A stretch of DNA of 64,000 bases from Sphingomonas morindae. GTDB taxonomy: Bacteria > Pseudomonadota > Alphaproteobacteria > Sphingomonadales > Sphingomonadaceae. The stretch is from the NCBI RefSeq assembly GCF_023822065.1, contig NZ_CP084930.1:1380001-1444000 (forward strand), read 5' to 3'. Shown here in pieces: positions 9,259 through 18,363 of this stretch (positions are counted from its first letter, which is position 1; the number at the start of each line of letters is the position of its first letter). A model generated the notes under the pieces. That model saw only the letters and a program-made list of their open reading frames with translations, searched no databases and was not told the origin of the DNA. The translations under genes were made by a program, and so were the position numbers.

Positions 9259-9921
9259 ATGGCATCCCCCTCCTCGCTCGGCAATCGCATCGCCCCCGCG
9301 CGCTTCCTCGTCTTCTTCGCGCAGCTGGTGGTGCTGGCGCCGCTGCTCACGCCGTGGATGGGCGGCCGGCATGCGGTGATGGCGGCGTTCGATGCCAGCG
9401 CGGCGCTGTTCCTGCTCTCGCTCTGGCCGCTGTTCCGCGATGGCCGGCCCAAGGGGATGCGCGCCCACGCCGCCGCCAACGATGCCAATCGCGCGCTGCT
9501 GCTGGCGATCACCGTGTCCGTCACGCTGGTCATCCTGATCGCGATCGGCTCCGAGCTGGCCGATCGCCACGGCCTGCGCCCGGCCACCATCACGCTGCTG
9601 ATCGCCACGCTCGCCTGTGCCTGGCTGTTCGCCAACACCGTCTATGCGCTGCATTACGCGCACATCTACTACAGCCAGGGCGATACCGACGGGGATGGCA
9701 GCGAGGAGGATCTCGGCGGGCTCGACTTTCCCAAGACGCAGGAGCCCGGCTACTGGGATTTCCTCTATTTCGCCTTCACGCTCGGCATGACCTTCCAGAC
9801 ATCGGACACCCAGCTCACCACCACCAAGATGCGCATCGTGGTGGTCTTCCACTGCCTCGCCGCCTTCGTCTTCAATCTCGGCGTGGTCGCCTTCACCGTC
9901 AACGTTCTGGGGAGCAGCTGA
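9259..9921 (+). CDS. DUF1345 membrane protein
   Basis: A 220-residue integral membrane protein with five or six hydrophobic segments and the family's hallmark ending: DFPKTQEPGYWDFLYFAFTLGMTFQTSDTQ, then a final pair of helices. The family is widespread and its function is unknown; the central segment faintly recalls ion-channel pore regions. The start may be the ATG at 9247 (MLAAMASP) or 9259. The 3' end overlaps the convergent next gene by 23 bases. Confidence 0.85.
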   Translation: MASPSSLGNRIAPARFLVFFAQLVVLAPLLTPWMGGRHAVMAAFDASAALFLLSLWPLFRDGRPKGMRAHAAANDANRALLLAITVSVTLVILIAIGSELADRHGLRPATITLLIATLACAWLFANTVYALHYAHIYYSQGDTDGDGSEEDLGGLDFPKTQEPGYWDFLYFAFTLGMTFQTSDTQLTTTKMRIVVVFHCLAAFVFNLGVVAFTVNVLGSS

Positions 9922-10837
9922 GCGCGGCGATCGCGGCGGCGGTGCGGCGGCGATATTCGCCGCGCGCATAGCGGTGGGTGCCGACGAAATGGAGGAAGCG
10001 CGCGTCCGGCGCGACCGGCTCGGCCCAGTAATTGCTGTAGCGGGCATAGGGCAGCAGCACGGGATCGGCGCTGTTGGCGATCAGGAAATTGGAAGCGACC
10101 TGCTCGCTGCCCCAGCGCGCCCAGCTCGCCGCGCCGACCACCGCCTCGGCGGCGCGGCTGAACCGCTCCGCCGCCTCGGCGCCGAAGCCGCCCCGCGCGA
10201 AGCCGGCAAAGCCCGCGCAGCCCCGCACATAGCGCGCGTCGCGCCAATCGGGCAGGCGATCCCAATTGCTCTCGATCGCGCGCTGGACATGCGCCGGCCC
10301 GCGCGGATCGACCCCGCCCTGCGGATGATAGGCGGCCAGAAAGCCGGGCAAATCGAGCAGGCCGTGCCGCTCCACCCCGGCATCGCCGAGCAGGGTGAAG
10401 CTGCGATTGGCGGCGATCGCCGCCGCCACCTCCGGCACCGGCCCGAGCGTCACCGTGTCCGAATCGAGCTGGACGACATAATGGTCGCCGGTGCGGCCGA
10501 GCAGCGCCAGCAGCCGCTCCCAGCAGCCGCCCTGCGGGCACGCGCCGCGCGCCACCGCGGCGATCGGGACTATCTCCGCGCCGCCGCACTGCCGGTCCAG
10601 CAGCGCGCGATCGGCGGCGGTGAGGCTGCCATCGTCGAGCAGCACCACCCGCCCGCGGCCGAGCGCGGCATGGAGCGATTTCACGGCCACCAGATAGGGC
10701 AGCACCACCCGCGTGCCGATCATGGAGAAGAGCAGCACGCCATCGTCACGCGCGGCGATCGGCGGCGCGGCCAGCACCCGGCGCGCCGTCCAGCGATGGC
10801 GACGCGCCTCCACGGCGCGGAAAAGGCGGGCGATCAT
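9899..10837 (-). CDS. Glycosyltransferase-like protein of unknown specificity
   Basis: A 312-residue soluble protein. LLFSMIGTRVVLPYLVAVKSL and VVLLDDGSLTAADRALL resemble the nucleotide-binding half of GT-A folds, and YVVQLDSDTVTLG (Asp125-Ser-Asp127) looks like the DxD metal site. There is no signal peptide or membrane helix. Its C-terminal part (SEQVASNFLIANS, FLHFVGTHRYARG) resembles no subfamily I can name. It ends by overlapping the DUF1345 gene tail to tail. It could make or modify a surface glycan, but no partner genes lie beside it. Confidence 0.6.
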   Translation of the reverse strand: MIARLFRAVEARRHRWTARRVLAAPPIAARDDGVLLFSMIGTRVVLPYLVAVKSLHAALGRGRVVLLDDGSLTAADRALLDRQCGGAEIVPIAAVARGACPQGGCWERLLALLGRTGDHYVVQLDSDTVTLGPVPEVAAAIAANRSFTLLGDAGVERHGLLDLPGFLAAYHPQGGVDPRGPAHVQRAIESNWDRLPDWRDARYVRGCAGFAGFARGGFGAEAAERFSRAAEAVVGAASWARWGSEQVASNFLIANSADPVLLPYARYSNYWAEPVAPDARFLHFVGTHRYARGEYRRRTAAAIAALSCSPER

Positions 10838-10860
10838 GCGCCCGGCCTAAGGCGCAGGGG

Positions 10861-11328
10861 TTAAGATATGCTGGCCCCGCTCGGCTCGTCCGCGAGCAGG
10901 CCCGCGAGCAGATCGCGAATCGCGCGCAGCTCGTCGAGCAGCGGATCGGGCGCGGCGGACGCGGGCGAGCCCGGCTGCGGAGCGGCGGACGCGGACGGCG
11001 CGGGTGGAGCGGTCGCCGCATGCCCGTTGGCGCCGGCGCCGCCACCCTCCGGCGCGGGCGCAGACGTAGGCGTAAGCGTGGGCGGGGCGGGCGCGTCGGC
11101 GAGCAGCTTCTGCACGCCGCGCACCGTATAGCCCTGCTCGCCCAGCAGCGACTGGATATGGCGCGCCAGCGCCACGTCCTCGGGCCGGTAGTAGCGGCGG
11201 TTGCCGGCGCGGGTCAGCGGCTTGAGCTGCGGGAACCGGGTTTCCCAATAGCGCAGCACATGCTGGGGCACACCCAGCGCCGCCGACACCTCACCGATGG
11301 TTTTGAAGGCCGTGTCAGACTTGGTCAC
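10861..11328 (-). CDS. MerR-family transcriptional regulator
   Basis: A 155-residue protein with an N-terminal MerR winged helix-turn-helix (residues 8-75; [22 protein letters not shown], then RYYRPEDV). A low-complexity Pro/Ala/Gly linker leads to a C-terminal helix ([16 protein letters not shown]) that probably dimerises. No metal-binding cysteines are visible. The GTG at 11328 was chosen because GCGAGGGAC is directly upstream and the domain begins here. It follows ihfA by 14 bases, an order common in alphaproteobacteria. Confidence 0.88.
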   Translation of the reverse strand: MTKSDTAFKTIGEVSAALGVPQHVLRYWETRFPQLKPLTRAGNRRYYRPEDVALARHIQSLLGEQGYTVRGVQKLLADAPAPPTLTPTSAPAPEGGGAGANGHAATAPPAPSASAAPQPGSPASAAPDPLLDELRAIRDLLAGLLADEPSGASIS

Positions 11329-11342
11329 GTCCCTCGCAACGC

Positions 11343-11642
11343 TCAGCCCGCGCGCGCGATCCGATCCCGCAACATGGTGGAGGCGCGGAAGGTAAGCACG
11401 CGGCGCGGCGCGATCGGCACCTCGACGCCGGTCTTGGGATTGCGGCCCACCCGCTCGCCCTTGTCGCGCAGCACGAAGGTGCCGAATCCCGAGATTTTCA
11501 CATTCTCGCCCTTGGCCAGGGCTTCGCACATATGGGCGAGCACGCGCTCCACCATCCCGGCCGAATCGGCCCGCGACAGGCCCACTTCGGAATGAATACG
11601 ATCGGCGATGTCCGCCCGTGTCAGCGTTCCAACTTCTGCCAC
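11343..11642 (-). CDS. ihfA: Integration host factor subunit alpha
   Basis: A 99-residue HU/IHF-family DNA-bending protein. It carries the subunit-alpha style start ([20 protein letters not shown]), [27 protein letters not shown], and the intercalating beta-arm proline in [16 protein letters not shown]. It starts at GTG 11642 after GGAAGG. IHF bends DNA for recombination, replication and sigma-54 promoters; two such promoters are proposed in this window. Confidence 0.93.
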   Translation of the reverse strand: MAEVGTLTRADIADRIHSEVGLSRADSAGMVERVLAHMCEALAKGENVKISGFGTFVLRDKGERVGRNPKTGVEVPIAPRRVLTFRASTMLRDRIARAG

Positions 11643-11712
11643 ACCCTTCCCCCTGGTTACGGAGATTAGCTTTTAACGCGGGGATTTCCGGGATGAAAAG
11701 ACCGTAAGACTA

Positions 11713-12702
11713 TCAATATCGTATGATCGCGGCGCCCCAGGTGAAGCCGCCGCCCATCGCCTCCAGCGCGAGGATCTGGCCCGGCTGCACGCGCCCGTCG
11801 CGCACCGCCGCGTCCAGCGCCAGCGGCACCGAGGCGGCCGAGGTGTTGGCGTGGCGATCCACCGTCATCACCACCCGATCCGGCGAAAGCGCGAGTTTCC
11901 GGGCGGTTGCCTCAAGGATCCGGGCATTGGCCTGATGCGGCACCAGCCAGTCGATCGCGTCGGCGGCAAGGCCGATCTCGTCCAGCACCTCGCCCAGCAC
12001 GGCGGCGAGATTGACGACCGCGTGCCGGAACACCTCGCGTCCCTTCATCCGCAGCTTGCCCACCGTCCCGGTGGTGGACGGGCCGCCATCGACATAGAGC
12101 AGGCCATTGTGCCGGCCATCGGCGTGCAGCCGGGTGGCGAGCACGCCGCGCGCCTCGGCGGGGTCGGCCGGCTCCATCGCCGCCGAAAGCACCACCGCGC
12201 CCGCGCCGTCGCCGAACAGCACGCAGGTGGCGCGGTCCTCCCAATCGAGGATGCGGCTGAACGTCTCGGCGCCGATCACCAGCGCGTGACGGAAGCCGCC
12301 GCCGCGAATCATGCTGTCGGCCACCGTCAGCGCGTAGAGAAAGCCCGAGCAGACCGCCGCCACGTCGAACGCGACGCAATCGTCGATGCCGAGCAAGGTC
12401 TGCACCTTGGTGGCGGTGGCCGGGAAGGTCTGGTCCGGCGTGGCGGTGGCCAGCACGATCAGATCGATCGACTCGGGCGCCAGCCCCGCCGCCGCCAGCG
12501 CGGCCCGCGCGGCCTCGGCGCCCAGCGTCGCCGTGGTCTCGCCCTCGCCGGCGATGTAGCGCGCGCTGATGCCGGTGCGCTCGACGATCCACTCGTCGCT
12601 CGTGTCCACCCGCTGCGCCAGTTCCGCATTGGTCACCCGCCGCGCCGGCAGCGCCGATCCGGTTCCACTCAGCACGGCGCGGCGAATCAGGGCGTCGGTC
12701 AT
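11713..12702 (-). CDS. fabH: 3-oxoacyl-ACP synthase III
   Basis: KAS III starts fatty acid synthesis by condensing acetyl-CoA with malonyl-ACP. The 329-residue protein has the Cys-His-Asn triad: Cys118 in AAVCSGF, His256 in VPHQANARI and Asn286 in RHANTSAAS. The gene overlaps plsX by four bases (ATGA), so the two are co-translated. Length and motifs are standard. Confidence 0.96.
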   Translation of the reverse strand: MTDALIRRAVLSGTGSALPARRVTNAELAQRVDTSDEWIVERTGISARYIAGEGETTATLGAEAARAALAAAGLAPESIDLIVLATATPDQTFPATATKVQTLLGIDDCVAFDVAAVCSGFLYALTVADSMIRGGGFRHALVIGAETFSRILDWEDRATCVLFGDGAGAVVLSAAMEPADPAEARGVLATRLHADGRHNGLLYVDGGPSTTGTVGKLRMKGREVFRHAVVNLAAVLGEVLDEIGLAADAIDWLVPHQANARILEATARKLALSPDRVVMTVDRHANTSAASVPLALDAAVRDGRVQPGQILALEAMGGGFTWGAAIIRY

Positions 12703-13748
12703 TGCGCGGGGATCGCCTCGCTGGGGGTGGCGGCGCGGTAGACATCCAGATCGCGCGCGATGCGCCGCACGAGATCCTCGCGCGCGAGCTTGGCCGCGAG
12801 CGCCACCGCATTGGCCACGCCCTTGGCGTCGGCGCCGCCATGGCTCTTCACGACAATGCCATTAAGCCCCAGAAAAATGGCACCATTATGGTTATTCGGA
12901 TCCAGATGCACCTTGAGCAGGTGCAGCGCCGGCCGCGACAGCAGGAAGCCCAGCTTGGAGCGGAGCGAACTGGTGAAGGAGCGGCGCAGCAGATCGGTGA
13001 CGAACCGCGCCGTGCCTTCCGCCGTCTTGAGCGCAATATTGCCCGAAAAGCCATCCGACACGATGACATCGACCTCGCCGCGCGAAAGCCGGTCGCCCTC
13101 GATGAAGCCGCTGAAGCTGAGCGGCAGCGGGCCGGCGGCGCGCAGCGCGGCGGCGGCGTCCTTCAGCTCCTCGGTGCCCTTCAGCTCTTCCGTGCCGATA
13201 TTGAGCAGCGCCACGCGAGGCGTCGGCAATTCCATCGCGGTGCGCGCATAGGCCGCGCCCATCAGCGCGAACTCGATCAGATTGCGGGCGTCGCACTCGG
13301 TATTGGCGCCGAGATCGAGCATCACCACGTCGTTGGCGCCGAAGGTCGGCAGCAGCGCGGCGAGCGCGGGCCGATCGATCCCCGGCATCGTCCTGAGCGC
13401 GAGCTTGGCCATGGCCATCAGCGCGCCGGTATTGCCGGCGGACACGGCGGCGCTGGCGCGCCCCTCCTTCACGGCGGCGATGGCGAGCCCCATCGAGCTG
13501 GTCTTGGCGCGCCGGATCGCCTGGCTCGGCTTGTCGTCGCCCAGGATGCGGTCGGGCGCGTGTTCGATCTCGCAGGCGTGCGCGAGCGACCGGTGCCGAT
13601 CAAGCTCGGCCCGGATCGCCGGCTCGTCGCCGACCAGCAGGAAGCGCAAGGACGGATCGGCGCTCAGCGCCCGGGAGACCCCGGCGAGCATGATGGCCGC
13701 GCCACGATCTCCGCCCATCGCGTCGATGGCGATTCGCGGCGTGTCCAC
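12699..13748 (-). CDS. plsX: Phosphate acyltransferase PlsX
   Basis: PlsX converts acyl-ACP to acyl-phosphate for phospholipid synthesis. The 349-residue protein opens with [12 protein letters not shown] and contains the family segments [32 protein letters not shown] and [16 protein letters not shown]. It starts at GTG 13748. It lies 26 bases after rpmF and overlaps fabH, giving the classic rpmF-plsX-fabH operon. Confidence 0.96.
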   Translation of the reverse strand: MDTPRIAIDAMGGDRGAAIMLAGVSRALSADPSLRFLLVGDEPAIRAELDRHRSLAHACEIEHAPDRILGDDKPSQAIRRAKTSSMGLAIAAVKEGRASAAVSAGNTGALMAMAKLALRTMPGIDRPALAALLPTFGANDVVMLDLGANTECDARNLIEFALMGAAYARTAMELPTPRVALLNIGTEELKGTEELKDAAAALRAAGPLPLSFSGFIEGDRLSRGEVDVIVSDGFSGNIALKTAEGTARFVTDLLRRSFTSSLRSKLGFLLSRPALHLLKVHLDPNNHNGAIFLGLNGIVVKSHGGADAKGVANAVALAAKLAREDLVRRIARDLDVYRAATPSEAIPAQ

Positions 13749-13774
13749 GCCCCGTCCTTTCGCAGTGACGCCGA

Positions 13775-13954
13775 TCAGGCTTCGACCGAGACGATCTCGC
13801 GCCCGTTATAGTGGCCGCAGGCGTTGCACAGATTGTGCGGACGCTTCAGCTCGCCGCAATTCGGGCATTCCTGGAAGGACTCCACGGTCAGCGCGTGGTG
13901 GCTGCGACGCATGTTGCGCCGCGAGGGCGAGGTCTTTCGCTTGGGGACGGCCAT
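13775..13954 (-). CDS. rpmF: Ribosomal protein L32
   Basis: A 59-residue basic protein: [20 protein letters not shown] at the start, then two CxxC pairs ([12 protein letters not shown] and [11 protein letters not shown]) forming the zinc ribbon, ending EIVSVEA. It is the first gene of the rpmF-plsX-fabH run, with its promoter in the 195-base gap before the divergent MAPEG gene. The lysine-rich start and cysteine spacing make the assignment firm despite the small size. Confidence 0.97.
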   Translation of the reverse strand: MAVPKRKTSPSRRNMRRSHHALTVESFQECPNCGELKRPHNLCNACGHYNGREIVSVEA

Positions 13955-14149
13955 CTCGGCACCTATTCTGATCTACACAAGGATGCGGGGCCGATATGCC
14001 ACCGAACGTGCCCGGGGCTCCCACCCACGGATTCGCAGGCAGCCGGCCTCGACGCGAAGCGCGGCCTATAGCGATTTCGGCCGCTGTTGCAAGCGCGCGT
14101 GCGCCATGCGAGCGAGACGCTCCCTCCTCCTCCTGATCGGAGCCCGTCC

Positions 14150-14566
14150 ATGCTGCCCGTCTCGCTCACTCTGGCCGCCGCCTTGGGCCTGCTCAGCCTC
14201 TGGCTCGCCTTCCGCCTCTCGCGGATGCGCATGGCGGGCAAGGTGATGATCGGCGATGGCGGCGATCCGCGCCTCGCGGCCCGCATGCGCGCCCATGCCA
14301 ATTTCGTGGAATACAGCCCCTTCGTCCTCGCCCTGGTGGTACTGATCGAGCTTGCCGGCGCGCCCCGCCGCGCCTTGTGGCTGGTCGCCGCGCTGTATGT
14401 GGTGGCGCGCGTCGCCCACGCCTTCGGCATGGACAATCCGCGCCGCAACGCCGCCCGCGCCGGCGGCGCGCTGGTCACCTGGCTGGTCCTGCTCGGCCTG
14501 TCGCTCTGGGCGATCGTCATCGCCAGCCACGCCCCCGGCGCCACCGGCCATGTGACGCTGTTCTGA
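14150..14566 (+). CDS. MAPEG-family membrane protein
   Basis: A 138-residue protein with four hydrophobic helices. The family signature is visible as AARMRAHANFVEYSPFVLALVVLIE (glutathione-binding loop of MAPEG proteins) and YVVARVAHAFGM. Bacterial members are membrane glutathione transferase-like proteins of mostly unknown substrate. The ATG at 14150 follows GGAG by eight bases. It is divergent from rpmF and converges on the MBL hydrolase gene. Confidence 0.9.
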   Translation: MLPVSLTLAAALGLLSLWLAFRLSRMRMAGKVMIGDGGDPRLAARMRAHANFVEYSPFVLALVVLIELAGAPRRALWLVAALYVVARVAHAFGMDNPRRNAARAGGALVTWLVLLGLSLWAIVIASHAPGATGHVTLF

Positions 14567-14588
14567 GCCGCAGGCGGCCGCCGCCACC

Positions 14589-15263
14589 TCAGCCGGCGGC
14601 CGCCGCCAGAACGTGATCGGCCACGAAGGGATTGCTGCGCCGCTCGATCCCGAAGCGCGAGGCCTGGCCATGGCCGGGCACGAACACCGTATCGTCGCCG
14701 AGCGGCCAGAGCTTGCCCGTGATCGACGCGATCAGCGCGTCATGATCGGACCGGGGAAAGTCGGTCCGTCCGATCGAGCCCTGGAACAGCACGTCGCCGA
14801 CCTGGGCGAAGCGCGATTCGGGATGGTGGAAGATGACATGGCCGGGGGTGTGGCCCGGCGTGTGGTAGACGTCGAGCGTCAGCGCGCCCACCGTCACCTG
14901 ATCGCCATCCTCCAGCCAGCGATCGGGCTCGAACACCCGGCCTTCCAGCCCGAAGCCGCGCGAATCATCCTCGAGCCGCGCGATCCAGAAGCGATCCTCC
15001 TCCTGCGGCCCTTCGATCGGCACGCCCCGTTCGGCGGCGAACACGCCCGCCAGCCCGCAATGGTCGATATGGCCGTGGGTGAGGAGGATCTTCTCCAGCG
15101 TCACGCCATGCTGCGCGATCGCCGCCGCGATGCGATCGAGATCGCCGCCGGGGTCGATCACCGCCGCGCGCCGGGTGGCGGTGCACCAGATCAGCGTGGC
15201 GTTCTGCTGAAAGGCCGTCACCGGGATCACGGCGGCGCGCAAGGGGGGCTCGATCTCGCTCAT
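14589..15263 (-). CDS. MBL-fold hydrolase (glyoxalase II-like, YcbL type)
   Basis: A 224-residue metallo-beta-lactamase-fold protein with the metal-binding THGHIDHCG motif (His-x-His-x-Asp-His), the further His in HTPGHTPGHVIFH, the Asp of VGDVLF and the C-terminal His of VPGHG. Length and the GSIGRTDFPR segment fit YcbL-type thioester hydrolases, a short branch of the glyoxalase II family. The physiological substrate is not known. It is divergent from the pabBC fusion. Confidence 0.9.
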   Translation of the reverse strand: MSEIEPPLRAAVIPVTAFQQNATLIWCTATRRAAVIDPGGDLDRIAAAIAQHGVTLEKILLTHGHIDHCGLAGVFAAERGVPIEGPQEEDRFWIARLEDDSRGFGLEGRVFEPDRWLEDGDQVTVGALTLDVYHTPGHTPGHVIFHHPESRFAQVGDVLFQGSIGRTDFPRSDHDALIASITGKLWPLGDDTVFVPGHGQASRFGIERRSNPFVADHVLAAAAG

Positions 15264-15344
15264 CCGTCAGACGATGGGGGAGCGCGCCGGCCCGCGCAAG
15301 CGCGCAGGCTTGCGGCGGCCGGCCCGATCGCGGCAGGAGGCGCC

Positions 15345-17105
15345 ATGCTCGATCCCGCCTCCTGCTTCGTCCTGCTCGATGATGCCAGCGGCCCCGATGC
15401 CGCGCCGGCGCGGCTCTACCAGCATCCGCGCGACCAGGTGATCGCCCACGCGCCGGAGGAGATCCCGGCTGCGCTCGCCCGGCTGCGCGCCGCGCGCCAC
15501 GCCGGCCTGCATGCCGCCGGCTATTGCGCCTATGAGGCGGGCCCCTTCGGCGACGGCGCCGCCCGCCCGGGCGACGGCGCGCCGCTGCTCTGGTTCGGCC
15601 TGTTCGACGGCTATCGCACGATCGCGTCCGACGCCGTGCCCGCGCTGCTGCCGGATGGCGCCGGCGCCTGGGCGAGCCCGCCCGCCCCGCTGATCGATCG
15701 CGACGCCTATATCGCCGCCGTGGCGCGCATCCAGGCCTGGATCGCGGCGGGCGACATCTATCAGGCGAACCTCACCTTCGCCGCCGCGCTGCGGATCGTC
15801 GGCGATCCGCTGGCGCTCTATGCGCGCATCCGGCGCCACGCCGCCGCCGGCTGGGGCGGGATCATCCGCGACGGGACCGAGCGGCTGATCCTGTCCTTCT
15901 CGCCCGAACTCTTCTTCCGGCTCGACCAGGGCCGGATCACCGCCCGGCCGATGAAGGGCACGGCGCCGCGCGGCGTCGATGCGGCGTCCGACGCCGAGGC
16001 CGCCCGCGCGCTGGCGCGCGATCCCAAGCAGCGCGCCGAGAATCTCATGATCGTCGATCTGCTGCGCAACGATCTCGCGCGGGTGGCGGTGCCGGGCAGC
16101 GTGGCGGTGCCGGCGCTGTTCACCGTGGAACGTTATCCCACGCTCCACCAGCTCACCTCCACCGTCACCGCCGCGCTGGCGCCGGGCCTCGACGCGGTGG
16201 CGGTGCTCGAGGCGGCCTTTCCCTGCGGCTCGATCACCGGCGCGCCCAAGCTGCGCGCCATCGCCCTCACGCAGGAGGTGGAGTCCGCCCCGCGCGGCCT
16301 CTATACCGGCGCGATCGGCCGGATCGACGCCGATGGCGACGCCGCCTTCAATGTCGCCATCCGCACGCTGGTGGTGACGGGGGAAGCGGCGCGCCTGGGC
16401 CTGGGTTCGGGTATCGTCGCCGATTCGCACGGGGCCGCCGAATGGCGCGAGTGCCGCGCCAAGGGAGAATTTGTGAGCCGCGCCTGCCCGCCTTTCGACC
16501 TTCTCGAAACCATGCGCTTCGATCCGTTCGACGGGCTGCTCGAAACCGAGCGCCATCTCGCGCGGCTCAAGGCCTCGGCCGAGGCGCTAGGCTTCGCGGT
16601 GGATCGTCACGCGGTGCGCAACGAGCTTCAGGCCGCCACCTTCCGCCTGCGCGAGCCGGCGCGGGTGCGCGTGCGCGCCGCGCCGAGCGGGCGGGTGGCG
16701 ATCGAGGTCCGGGCGCTGCCCGCCACCCCCGCCGCGCCGGTCGCGGTGGCGATCGTGCCGCTGCCCGTCGCGCCCGAGGATTTCCGGCTGCGGCACAAGA
16801 CCAGCGCCCGCGATTTCTACGACGAGGCGCGCCGCGCCGCCGGCTGTTTCGAGGTGGTGTTCGCGCGGAGCGATGGCTGGCTCACCGAGGGCAGCTTCAC
16901 CTCGCTGTTCGTCGAGCGCGACGGCCGGCTGCTCACGCCCCCGCTCGCGCACGGGCTGCTGCCCGGCATTCTGCGCCAGGCCTTGCTCGAGTCCGGCCGC
17001 GCGATCGAGGCGCCGCTGCGCGCCGAGGATCTGCGCGATGGATTCTTGCTCGGCAACGCCGTGCGAGGATTGATTCAGGCACGGTTGAACGATCGGGCGC
17101 CATGA
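15345..17105 (+). CDS. pabB: Aminodeoxychorismate synthase component I fused to 4-amino-4-deoxychorismate lyase
   Basis: A 586-residue fusion that makes 4-aminobenzoate for folate. Residues about 1-375 are the chorismate-binding PabB enzyme: AGDIYQANLTF, the PMKGTAPRG loop, AENLMIVDLLRNDLARV and FPCGSITGAPKLRAI. Residues about 385-586 are a PLP-dependent lyase (PabC): FDLLETMRF start, catalytic Lys in RHKTSARDFYD, and EGSFTSLFVE. The glutaminase PabA is not in the window. AGGAGG precedes the ATG perfectly. The fusion occurs in several alphaproteobacteria. Symbol given for the N-terminal half. Confidence 0.94.
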   Translation: MLDPASCFVLLDDASGPDAAPARLYQHPRDQVIAHAPEEIPAALARLRAARHAGLHAAGYCAYEAGPFGDGAARPGDGAPLLWFGLFDGYRTIASDAVPALLPDGAGAWASPPAPLIDRDAYIAAVARIQAWIAAGDIYQANLTFAAALRIVGDPLALYARIRRHAAAGWGGIIRDGTERLILSFSPELFFRLDQGRITARPMKGTAPRGVDAASDAEAARALARDPKQRAENLMIVDLLRNDLARVAVPGSVAVPALFTVERYPTLHQLTSTVTAALAPGLDAVAVLEAAFPCGSITGAPKLRAIALTQEVESAPRGLYTGAIGRIDADGDAAFNVAIRTLVVTGEAARLGLGSGIVADSHGAAEWRECRAKGEFVSRACPPFDLLETMRFDPFDGLLETERHLARLKASAEALGFAVDRHAVRNELQAATFRLREPARVRVRAAPSGRVAIEVRALPATPAAPVAVAIVPLPVAPEDFRLRHKTSARDFYDEARRAAGCFEVVFARSDGWLTEGSFTSLFVERDGRLLTPPLAHGLLPGILRQALLESGRAIEAPLRAEDLRDGFLLGNAVRGLIQARLNDRAP

Positions 17106-17154
17106 GGCTATAGGCGCGCCCGCGTCTCCCGCCTTCATGGAAAGTGTCTGTCCC

Positions 17155-18357
17155 ATGCGAACCACGTCGCTCGCGCTCGGCCGCATCGCGCCCTCCCCCA
17201 CGCTCGCCATGACGTCGCGCGTGCTGGATCTGAAGCGTCAGGGGGTCGATGTGATCGGCCTCAGCGCCGGCGAACCGGATTTCGACACGCCGGACTACGT
17301 GAAGGCCGCCGCGATCGAGGCGATCCAGGCCGGCAAGACCAAATACACCAATGTCGACGGCACCGCCGAGCTTAAGGCCGCCATCGCCGCCAAGTTCGAG
17401 CGCGACAATGGCCTGCGCTTCACCGCCGATCAGATCAGCGTCAATGTCGGCGGGAAGCACACCCTGTTCAACGCGCTCGTCGCCACCATCGACGCGGGCG
17501 ACGAGGTCGTCATCCCCGCGCCCTATTGGGTGAGCTATCCGGATATCGTCCAGTTCGCGGGCGGCGTGCCGGTGTTCGTCCCCGCCGGCGCCGATCGCGC
17601 CTACAAGATCACCCCCGAGCAGCTGGACGCGGCGATCACGCCGCGCACCCGCTGGGTGATCCTCAACTCGCCCTCCAATCCCACCGGCGCCGCCTATAAC
17701 GAGGCCGAGCTAGCGGCGCTGGGCGAGGTGATCGCGCGGCATCCGCAGGTCTTCGTCCTGTCCGACGATATCTACGAGCATGTCGTCTACGACGATTTCC
17801 GCTTCACCACGCTCGCCCAGCTCCGCCCCGATCTGGCCGACCGGATCCTGACGGTGAACGGCTGTTCCAAGGCCTATGCGATGACCGGCTGGCGGATCGG
17901 CTATGCGGGCGGCCCGGCCTGGCTCATCAAGGCCATGGCCAAGCTCCAGTCGCAATCCACCTCCAATCCCTGCTCGATCGCCCAGGCGGCGGCGGTGGCG
18001 GCGCTGAACGGTCCGCAGGATTTCCTCGCGGAGCGAAACGCCGCCTTCAAGCGGCGGCGCGACATGGTGGTGGCGCGGCTCAACGCCATTCCCGGCATCA
18101 GCTGCCCGACGCCCGAGGGCGCCTTCTACGTCTATCCCGACGTGTCCGGCGTGATCGGCAAGACCGCGCCCGACGGCACGCGGATCGAGAATGACGCCGT
18201 GCTGGCCGATCAGCTGCTCGCCGCCGGCCGCGTCGCGGTGGTGCACGGCGCCGCCTTCGGGCTCGAGCCGGCCTTCCGCATCAGCTACGCCACCTCGGAC
18301 GAGGCGCTGGCCAGCGCCTGCGATCGCATCGCGGAATTCTGCACCGCGCTGCGCTGA
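17155..18357 (+). CDS. Aspartate aminotransferase (class I, subgroup Ib)
   Basis: A 400-residue PLP enzyme interconverting aspartate and oxaloacetate with 2-oxoglutarate. Visible are LSAGEPDFDTPDYVK, the SPSNPTG loop, and the PLP lysine Lys239 in NGCSKAYAMTGWRIGY. The RTTSLALGRIAPSPTLAMTSR start is typical of rhizobial and sphingomonad AatA/AspC. The ATG at 17155 aligns with the family start; one at 17137 is in frame. The stop is only six bases from the convergent nuclease stop. Confidence 0.94.
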   Translation: MRTTSLALGRIAPSPTLAMTSRVLDLKRQGVDVIGLSAGEPDFDTPDYVKAAAIEAIQAGKTKYTNVDGTAELKAAIAAKFERDNGLRFTADQISVNVGGKHTLFNALVATIDAGDEVVIPAPYWVSYPDIVQFAGGVPVFVPAGADRAYKITPEQLDAAITPRTRWVILNSPSNPTGAAYNEAELAALGEVIARHPQVFVLSDDIYEHVVYDDFRFTTLAQLRPDLADRILTVNGCSKAYAMTGWRIGYAGGPAWLIKAMAKLQSQSTSNPCSIAQAAAVAALNGPQDFLAERNAAFKRRRDMVVARLNAIPGISCPTPEGAFYVYPDVSGVIGKTAPDGTRIENDAVLADQLLAAGRVAVVHGAAFGLEPAFRISYATSDEALASACDRIAEFCTALR

Positions 18358-18363
18358 GCCGGC

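Noticed and set aside
11329-11529. N-terminal extension of the MerR regulator by 67 codons
   Set aside because: It overlaps ihfA in another frame, and the translation is Arg-rich nonsense; the GTG at 11328 has a ribosome site and matches the domain start.
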